Assembly (NCBI GenBank): GCA_054601695.1
Contig: BAAHQB010000082.1
Span: 434,001-498,000 of the forward strand
Direction of reading: 5' to 3'
From: Amorphochlora amoebiformis
Lineage: Eukaryota > Cercozoa > Chlorarachniophyceae
DNA: 64,000 nucleotides
Shown: piece after piece, positions 50,286-64,000 of the stretch
Numbering within the stretch: the stretch's first letter is position 1
Layout of the letters: each line of letters opens with the position of its first letter
Translations under genes and position numbers: made by a program
Notes under the pieces: generated by a model
Told to the model about the DNA's origin: nothing
The model's database searches: none
What the model saw: the letters and a program-made list of their open reading frames with translations, nothing else

Positions 50286-51109
50286 AAAAATAATCTTAGG
50301 AAAGTACCTTGCAAGCTACCGGAAGATGAGGACCCGCTATACGCTAACTTTTCGATTCCAATACAGGTTTGAATATATAACATTTTATACACTATTACAT
50401 ATACTAGTGCATATCCAGTATTGTAAGTGTACATACAACTATACAGAAGAGAATTTAGGATATTATTATAATACATATTGTATTCACAGTTATGTATTAA
50501 ATTTTTAGCACCAATACTAATGCCTAGATGTTGGTGAATCGCCTTGAAGAAGACAGGGTTCTGTCTCCAGAGGGAAAGCAAAAGATACTCCACGCGGTGA
50601 TATGAAACTAGCGAGAATCAACAATTAGAAATTATCTAGATTATGATCAAGGTTGTTCAAGTATGTAAAATCTATTAGGTATGGTATATAAGATTATATA
50701 CTCATGATATATCTACTTAGTAATTTATGATCTTACTAGTCTTATTTGATCTATAATCTCATTGTCCAATTTCGTAGATTCACTACACCTGGCATAAATT
50801 CTAGAAATTCTAGATATTATTTGTTAGTATATATAATATTGTATAATTATCTCTTTGTTGAATCTTGTGAATGGGATGACTCTACAGATTTAACTAGCAT
50901 GATCTACTTGATGTGTGTCTAGTATATCTCTAGATCTAGTATTGTTGTATATCTCCGCATCTAGCTAGTCTAGCCTCATGATCTAGATGATGTATACTAG
51001 GTATATCTAGTATCTAGAGTATACTAGGTATATGTAGTATATACTAGATATATCTCGTATCTAGATATTGTGAACAATATACTAGACTCAGGATATTATG
51101 ATACTAGTG

Positions 51110-51140
<31 letters not shown>

Positions 51141-51282
51141 TATATGCATACATACTTACTAGATCTAGTAGTGTTAACTTAAGTTTTCATGATAACTCCA
51201 ACTTCAACTTTTGCAGCCTACAAAAATGCCGCAATTAAATGGAAACTGGAAAGAACCGGATTTGACTGTCACTTCGCTCTAG
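40895..51282 (+). CDS. Family-61 glycosyltransferase, type II membrane protein (EOGT/POMGNT2/xylosyltransferase-like)
   Basis: Exons: 40895-41133, 41504-41573, 42580-42679, 43133-43202, 43412-43470, 44467-44525, 44997-45226, 45643-45738, 45961-46076, 46332-46375, 47897-47941, 48535-48577, 49291-49417, 50300-50366, 51217-51282. They sum to 1431 bp (476 codons plus TAG) with every phase matching. An N-terminal anchor (about residues 8-26, [19 protein letters not shown]) follows a short basic stretch: Golgi/ER type II topology. Landmarks: [32 protein letters not shown] joined to [12 protein letters not shown] (family NxxH), and [17 protein letters not shown] with [10 protein letters not shown] (family 'HGAGLTNxxFLPPGA'). 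The fold family is clear; donor sugar and acceptor are not. The start is the first in-frame ATG; a GTG upstream at 40847 is ignored. An alternative frame of the last exon (open to 51374) would need a phase change. Confidence 0.88.
45240..45510. repeat. 15-bp pyrimidine minisatellite in GT61 intron 7
   Basis: About nine copies of CCACTCTCTCTCTCT followed by looser CT repeats, immediately after exon 44997-45226. Long frames through it (Ser/Leu on plus, Arg/Glu/Trp on minus) are artefacts of the repeat. Confidence 0.93.
46085..46340. repeat. Diverged telomere-like units, GT61 intron 9
   Basis: GGTTAGGATTA-type words (46180-46250) are followed by CCTAACC/CCCTAATC (46295-46330). They fill the intron between exons 45961-46076 and 46332-46375. 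Confidence 0.65.
48888..48925 (+). pseudogene. Partial copy of the start of GT61 exon 13
   Basis: CTAG|GTGCCCAGTTTGCCAAG repeats the acceptor and first codons (GAQFA) of the real exon at 49291, which reads CAG|GTGCTCAGTTTGCCAAC. The copy lies upstream in the same intron. It would splice in phase, but the frame then runs straight into (TA)n-derived codons, so it is probably a decoy or relic. Confidence 0.7.
50640..51180. repeat. CTAG/TCTAGA-rich block in GT61 last intron
   Basis: About 540 bp without long (TA)n but dense in CTAG, CTAGATCTAG, TATACTAGGTATA and related palindromic words, especially 50920-51060. It resembles the 35480-35760 spacer in word usage. Confidence 0.75.
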
Positions 51283-51385
51283 TGAACGAGAAGGTAGAAA
51301 ATTTTATCAGTGTTTTTAATTGTTACTATGGCTATTTATTTTGTCTTGAGCAATCTGTATATAATATAGATTAATGTATATATAC

Positions 51386-51423
<38 letters not shown>

Positions 51424-51527
51424 ATATATATTTCTATATATATATATATCTATATATGTACACCTACATATACATACATACATACATATAATAATATATA
51501 ATATATATAATATATATATAATATAGT

Positions 51528-51599
<72 letters not shown>

Positions 51600-51801
51600 T
51601 ATGTATATACTCTAGATACTGCATACTTACATACACATATGTGTATGTGTATAATTTTACACAAAAAAAATACATATATATATATATATATATGTACATA
51701 TATATGTACATGAATAGAAATAATATACCTCAGGGAGAGTCGAGTTTTTTCTTTAGTTCACGTTTCTGATTAATGATAGTATATACTTAGTATATATATA
51801 T
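51283..51801. other. Spacer between convergent GT61 and membrane-protein genes
   Basis: The spacer is 519 bp between the GT61 stop and the minus-strand stop at 51802. It holds (TA)n blocks at 51386-51420 and 51530-51596, and otherwise low-complexity AT sequence. No gene is seen. Confidence 0.55.
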
Positions 51802-52186
51802 TTATATATGTAGTGACATGTTTATACTTTTTAGCTTCTCTTGCCCTAATCCTCCTCCATATCTCTCATCCCCTATTCCGTCTCTCTCTCTCCGTTTAAA
51901 GTCCTTTTTCTCTCTCTTGTACAGAAAAACTTTTTGTGTATGCATATATGCGCGCATATTAAACCCACAAAAACATATATACACTTACGAATGCTATACA
52001 CAATATATATATATATATATATTTATAAATATGAATATGGATGTATATACATGTATATGGATCAACTAGAGGGGTAAAGGCGTTGAGAGTGAGGAGTCAA
52101 GAGCGAGGGGGAGAGAAGACAGAGAGAGATAGATTGATACAGCGACATATGTACATATACATGTGTATATGTATACACACACACAC

Positions 52187-52225
<39 letters not shown>

Positions 52226-52244
52226 GCACATAAATAAATATACT

Positions 52245-52341
<97 letters not shown>

Positions 52342-52801
52342 ATATATAGTAATAACAGCAATGATGACACCTTTTTGGCGTGAGTAATGTCGGCATGAGC
52401 AACCTCCGCATCATCCAATAGGTTTGGACAGCAGCAGAGGAAACACTAACATACATACATAACGTTTTCTATGTACCTGCTACATATGTACATAAATATA
52501 TTTATATATTTATATATGTGTGCTATCTACGTACATATATATATATATTGTGAATCTTTACAGGTTTGGACCACAGCACCTTAACAAATGTATATATTTA
52601 CATATATACACACATATATATTTGATTTGTGTTATACATAAATAGATTATATATATATATATATATATATAGATATAGATTTTTCAAATGTTGTTACCGA
52701 GCAATAAGCCTTACAGCAGTCGTATACGATCCACCACACAAACACTTCAAGAATCAACGAGATTACCGTACTTATCATGAAAACTATGGCTGGGATATAT
52801 A

Positions 52802-52857
<56 letters not shown>

Positions 52858-52984
52858 GAATATATGTCCAGCATAAAAGTATTACATATCTTTCTTATCT
52901 AAATATATGCTTTTTAGGCATATTTATGCATGTATGCTATATATATATATATATATATATGCACCCACAAAATATATATGTAAT

Positions 52985-53016
<32 letters not shown>

Positions 53017-53519
53017 AATATAAATAATATACATGCATATATATATACATAGTTGACCTGCCCCTCTACCGCCATCGTCTTGGCGCAGAAGATACACTAT
53101 GGTAACACTGCCGCATATAGCAGTAGGAATGCCCATAATGGTGCACATTGTGCAACACTTGCCAAGGCACCTAAAATATGTATGTTCAAATATTCATTTA
53201 TGTATATATGTATATATATATGTATATATGTATATGTATGTATATATGTAGCATAATGGTGCACACTGTGCAATACTTGCCAATAAATCTAAACACACAT
53301 ACACACTCACATATAGATACATATATAAATATAGGTTATACATAGAGTTCATATCGTGCAGCTCTTGAACATCTAAATTACACACACACACACACCACAC
53401 GCACACACACATATATATATTATACATGTATATATATATATATATGTATGTATATACATATATATAACACTGATATATGTCCGATACATCTACACCACAT
53501 ACTATACAAACCAACATTT

Positions 53520-53550
<31 letters not shown>

Positions 53551-53999
53551 ATATATGTAATAATATATATGTATATATTATATATTTATAAACTTACATA
53601 TATACACATGTATATATCTATATATACTTATATATCTATCCAAAGCATACAACATTGAATTACCCAGAGCCAGAAAGAAACTTATTTAGGCCACAGTTCT
53701 TAAACACGATGCTCATTACGAAAGAGATACAAAGACATAGGAACACCTTTAAACAAAAACACGTAGATTAATAAAGACGGAAAGAATGCGAGAGTGAGAG
53801 TGAGAGAGTGTGAGCGAGAGAGTTAGAATGGTTCAGAATGTTCGTGATGAGATTCGGGTTGTTACAGGAGAACGCGTAAAATACAATTAGTACATCGGCT
53901 AGTAGAGGGATTGGGGTTAGCATTACTTTTGATTTGGTAGTTGTGTGGTATTTATTCACTTATATGATCGGGTTGGAATTAAAGCGTGCAATAATTATC

Positions 54000-54097
<98 letters not shown>

Positions 54098-54109
54098 AAC
54101 ATATATAAT

Positions 54110-54143
<34 letters not shown>

Positions 54144-54189
54144 GTCGTTACACAGTTGGTGTTGCCGATATATACATATATATATATAT

Positions 54190-54222
<33 letters not shown>

Positions 54223-54490
54223 ATATATTGATATATATATATATATGTGTATCATTATACAGTTAGTGTTACCGTAAGGCAGATTCGATCGACGATAGCC
54301 ATACCAGTCGTTCGCAGGGTCACCTACATATATGTAATATATACCAATAATGATGGTAATAATAATGGTAATAACAATAACACAAATATAAGGTCAGAAA
54401 AGATCAGAGAAGAATAGGTACCCCATATTACATATATATATATATATAAATGTAAAGGTCTCAGAGAGGATCAAGACGATTAGATATCCC

Positions 54491-54525
<35 letters not shown>

Positions 54526-55048
54526 CACCTATATATGTATGTATATAATGCTAATAATAATAGTAGTAATAATAATAATGATAGTGAACATCAATACCGC
54601 GAACATAAAGTTGCAGAGAAGATCAAAAAAGAATAGATATGCCCTCACATACCGCGGTAGTTCATACGCGTGAGCCACACACAATACCTGTCGTTATATA
54701 CAAATACATCTAAGTACACATATACCTTTGGATTAGATTATATTTAGGGGCCGTGAGAGGGTCTGGCTTAGGGTTAGGTTCGGGTTCCTCTTTTGATCCC
54801 CCTCTTTCTCTTTGTCCCTCAATATTAATCTCTATCACTGTCTCTCTTGCTCTCTCTATCTCTCTGGATATGCGTACCCCGAGACAGGAGTGGTGGTTGT
54901 ACAAGAAGTATTTGAAGCCACGTCTCAGTTCCCTGTTCTGTCCAAGGGGAGGGAGGTTACGGGGGGTTTATGACTTGAGGGTATATGGGGTATATGTCCG
55001 CGCATGGTTTTAGGTATGAATATAGTATACGTATATGATAACATCTAT

Positions 55049-55090
<42 letters not shown>

Positions 55091-55132
55091 TACATGCATA
55101 TATAATATGTATGTACAGACACACACACACAC

Positions 55133-55175
<43 letters not shown>

Positions 55176-55256
55176 GCATATAATGTATATGCATATTCAT
55201 ATATATATATATATATAATTTATACATATACATATATATATATATATATACATATA

Positions 55257-55328
<72 letters not shown>

Positions 55329-55456
55329 AGTTTTTTACAGAGGGATTAGGACTCAAGGATTGTGCTTTTTCCTATATGAATGTGCCTGTATATATATATT
55401 ATATATATATGTATATTATATATATATATAAATATATATAATTATATATAATTATT

Positions 55457-55503
<47 letters not shown>

Positions 55504-55589
55504 GATATATCTAAATAAATTGCACACGCACACACACACACACACACATACACGAACGCACACGAGCACACACAGACATATATACATAT

Positions 55590-55639
<50 letters not shown>

Positions 55640-55813
55640 GACAGAGACTTTTCTCTATTGTTTTGATTTTCAAGCCACCAAAAGACCCAAGAGGATTTTA
55701 TTGCCAAGGATTACAAAACCAATAGCCAACATGTCAGTGCGTGAACGGTCCGATTTTGTGTTTGTAAACAATACATATTCACTATGATAATTAAAATCAT
55801 ATATATACATTTC

Positions 55814-55851
<38 letters not shown>

Positions 55852-56021
55852 TTTGTTTACATATTTTATAAAACAGATAAATTTATAATGCATTACTTCG
55901 AGGTCATCGTCCTCTTTCTCTTCCCGAAGAGCACCCTAATGCATTATAATATAAATGTTATATGTTATATTCACATACTGTGTCGTATGTATGTATTGTT
56001 ACATATATATATATATGTATA

Positions 56022-56064
<43 letters not shown>

Positions 56065-56621
56065 ACATGTTCATTACAAAATTATTCACGTACTGTCGTC
56101 ATATGATAAAAAGCATACAAACAAATCCATTCATATGATACAGAAATATTTGGATATTTCTGTATACATATGTATCTTATAGATTAATGTTTAAATATAC
56201 TTACACATATATACATATATACACACAAATAAATATGTACATATAGTACTCAATGCACACATACAAAACCTGAACACCACTTTCCAAATCGTCTGGCCGG
56301 GCATCAATCTCATCCTTAGTTCCCTATATAGTACCAGTACATTAGTATATACATTAACCACATACCGGAACACCCCAAACCCGTTTCACATTTGAATGTG
56401 ACATGGCCCCAGCAGATTTGGCCCCAAGAGACTTGGCCCCAGGAGACCTAGCCTCAGAGGACTTGCTGTACTCTCGCCGCTTAATTGATTTGAGAGGGGA
56501 GAAAGTAAAAAGATGGAAATAGATGTGTTGATGCCAAAGCCAAATTCCAAATAATGGCAGGGTGGATTAGTAGGATATTAATATTACATAGATGTATTGA
56601 TATAAATTTAAACACACACAC

Positions 56622-56687
<66 letters not shown>

Positions 56688-57541
56688 ATTTGTATACATA
56701 TTTACAAGCGCTTAGTGCACAAATGGAGAGAGGGAGCGCTACCGGCTTTTCTTTAAGCTTTATATTATATTTCGCCGCGACTATTAAATTGAAAAATAAC
56801 ATTCGAATGAGATGAGCTTAGTGGTCTCGATTCAAAATGATATGCTTTTCACCGGGTTTCTGGTTAGACTTACGCAGTTAGATTTATTTAGTTGTTTCAG
56901 TTGGTTATAGGTTTAGGCTTGCACAATTAATTTTGTTAACTCTATCGGGTTTACTTGATCGTTTTAAGTCATCTTTATTCATATTCTTCGGGCTTCGTCC
57001 CTTCTGGCATAGGATTTAGGAATAAGGCTAATTCCTCCCGCGAAGTTCGTGCGCGAACATTATTTGCATACCGAGTGTGGACTTAATTTATTTGAGCGCG
57101 TCGACGACGGCCCAATTTGGCCCTTGCCATTGACCGTCGAGAACTCGGCCTCTAGATCCTTCTCAATGTCATCCTGAATACAAACGTTTTTTTAGTTAGG
57201 TGACATGAGAATCTATCGTGTCGGGGAATCTTATGTAATTTTTCTCAATGTTTGAGTGCAGTCGTGGAAGGAAACATGGCTGTTGTGGAAGTCAGCGCGA
57301 GGCGATAAATCTAGCCATGGCGGAATCCTCCGATATCTACTCAAGAGCTACGCAACCGCAGGCTTGGTAAGTAAGTGTTCAGAAAGCGATCGATTCTCCA
57401 CAAAATCGCAACGTATCGTCTCATAGCCGTGGAAAGATTCAAAATCACGAGTCGCGAGATTTGCAACTAAGTATCGAAATTGTATGATGGCCGTACCAGT
57501 GTCATGTCGTCCTCCTCAAATCCCGGGCTTCCAGAGCCCAT
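51802..57541 (-). CDS. Unidentified multi-pass membrane protein with cysteine cluster and acidic N-terminus
   Basis: I do not recognise the family. Candidate exons (5' to 3'): 57541-57497 (ATG start), 57173-57072, 56323-56270, 55935-55897, 55781-55715, 54932-54878, 54687-54653, 54323-54273, 53925-53866, 53170-53109, 52789-52698, 52445-52371, 51915-51802 (TAA). The start [15 protein letters not shown] and [11 protein letters not shown] give an acidic cytosolic-looking N-terminus. Hydrophobic segments follow: [47 protein letters not shown] and [20 protein letters not shown]. After the last comes a palmitoylation-like cysteine run (DCCKAYCS joined to CFLCCCPN) and a charged tail. Phase agrees at most junctions but breaks at 55897/55781, 54878/54687 and 53109/52789, so exons are missing or misplaced there. 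Exons could belong to two genes. Confidence 0.5.
53251..53290 (-). pseudogene. Partial copy of a membrane-protein exon segment
   Basis: GCATAATGGTGCACACTGTGCAATACTTGCCAA-type sequence repeats 53131-53170 with a few substitutions. On the minus strand it reads [11 protein letters not shown] against [11 protein letters not shown] of candidate exon 53170-53109. The copy lacks the rest of that exon. Confidence 0.65.
54003..54091. repeat. (TA)n block in membrane-protein intron
   Basis: 88 bp of uninterrupted TA between candidate exons 54273 and 53925. Confidence 0.95.
56402..56465 (+). repeat. 15-bp minisatellite GGCCCCAGGAGACTT, four copies
   Basis: Four imperfect units lie in the membrane-protein intron between 57072 and 56323. 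On the plus strand they read as a 35-codon frame with repeating DLAP residues. No splice or start context supports it as a gene. Confidence 0.8.
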
Positions 57542-58095
57542 TTTGAATTGATTCTGCGATCCGCATACATCAGTGAGCAGATTTCAGCAGGAGATGGTGG
57601 TGGAATTCTTCGCTTCAAAAGGGAAAATAGGTCGGAGAGGTATTGGGCGGCTCACCGCCATGGTCGAGGGCCTCGAGGCTGGACGTCTGGAAACTTGAAA
57701 CCGTACTTGCTAGGTTTTCACGCATGATTTTCTTAGGAGATTCCCTTGACAAATACATTATATTCTGGGAGAATTGTGTGTGTTAAAGAAAATCCTAGGA
57801 GAGTAGACTCACGAAAGGCCACCGTCACTCAGATATGTCACAGTAACTAAATCCTGTCACTATTATCTGTCACCGTCATAAGCAGACGCATAGTATTACC
57901 TTAATACAACTTTCCGGAAGATCACGGAGTGTCACATGATACGTCACGCACAGTATTCAACACATCACGATTGCGAGCCCGTCCAAGAAGCACGGCCAGC
58001 GCAGTGACCTCCGTGGGCCCGTATCGCTCGAACGAGAAGGATATTCAAGATATTCTTCATCTTGAAGGTTCCACTTTGCGTAGAAGCGATTTATC
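57542..58095. promoter_or_regulatory. Divergent promoter of SPT5 and the membrane-protein gene, with GTCAC cluster
   Basis: This 550-bp region of ordinary complexity lies between the membrane-protein ATG (57541) and the SPT5 ATG (58096). Between about 57822 and 57946 the pentamer GTCAC appears six times (starts near 57823, 57837, 57855, 57868, 57930, 57942), all on the plus strand; one copy is embedded in ACGTCAC. A 34-codon open frame at 57594-57698 is not supported as a gene. Confidence 0.45.

Positions 58096-64000
<5,905 letters not shown>

Noticed and set aside
51189-51374. 61-codon frame containing [15 protein letters not shown], as the last GT61 exon or a separate gene
   Set aside because: It is out of phase with the preceding GT61 exon. 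The phase-consistent frame of the same bases ends in TAG with a plausible family C-terminus.

Overview
This is nuclear DNA of an intron-dense unicellular eukaryote. No ribosome-binding sites, operons or prokaryotic genes are present. Protein-coding exons of about 25-240 bp are separated by introns packed with (TA)n microsatellite and with degenerate TTAGGG/CCCTAA telomere-like repeats. The code is standard and the introns are GT-AG, with two apparent GC-AG cases. The species is not identified. The TTAGGG repeat type, the intron density, and a plastid/bacterial-type (YeeZ-like) dehydratase carrying a signal-peptide-like leader would fit an alga or other protist, but this is inference.

Almost all long open frames in the window are (TA)n translated as Tyr/Ile strings and are not genes. 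I rebuilt the genes by hand from short islands of ordinary sequence, requiring GT-AG borders and consistent codon phase. Six genes result. (1) A MIOS/Sea4 homologue (GATOR2 complex, amino-acid signalling to TORC1) on the minus strand, starting at 27789 and running off the left edge, with 42 recognisable exons. (2) A YeeZ-like atypical short-chain dehydrogenase on the plus strand, 28937-35379, 14 exons, phase-consistent from Met to stop. (3) SURF1/Shy1 (cytochrome c oxidase assembly) on the minus strand, 40846-35798. (4) A family-61 glycosyltransferase with an N-terminal membrane anchor on the plus strand, 40895-51282, 15 exons, phase-consistent. (5) An unidentified multi-pass membrane protein with a cysteine cluster on the minus strand, about 57541-51802. 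(6) SPT5 (DSIF elongation factor) on the plus strand from 58096, leaving the right edge inside or just after the NGN domain.

The genes alternate in direction. Divergent pairs are MIOS/SDR (1.1 kb apart), SURF1/GT61 (start codons only 48 bp apart) and membrane protein/SPT5 (0.55 kb). Convergent pairs are SDR/SURF1 (0.4 kb) and GT61/membrane protein (0.5 kb). The genes belong to unrelated housekeeping pathways (nutrient signalling, respiration, glycosylation, transcription) and do not form a pathway cluster.

The unusual biology is in the introns. They carry telomere-like repeats in both orientations, including a head-to-head junction. There are partial copies of exon edges with their splice sites, a long inverted repeat that takes in a splice acceptor, and self-complementary (TA)n beside a large share of the exons. 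No CRISPR array, rRNA, tRNA, complete transposon or virus was recognised.
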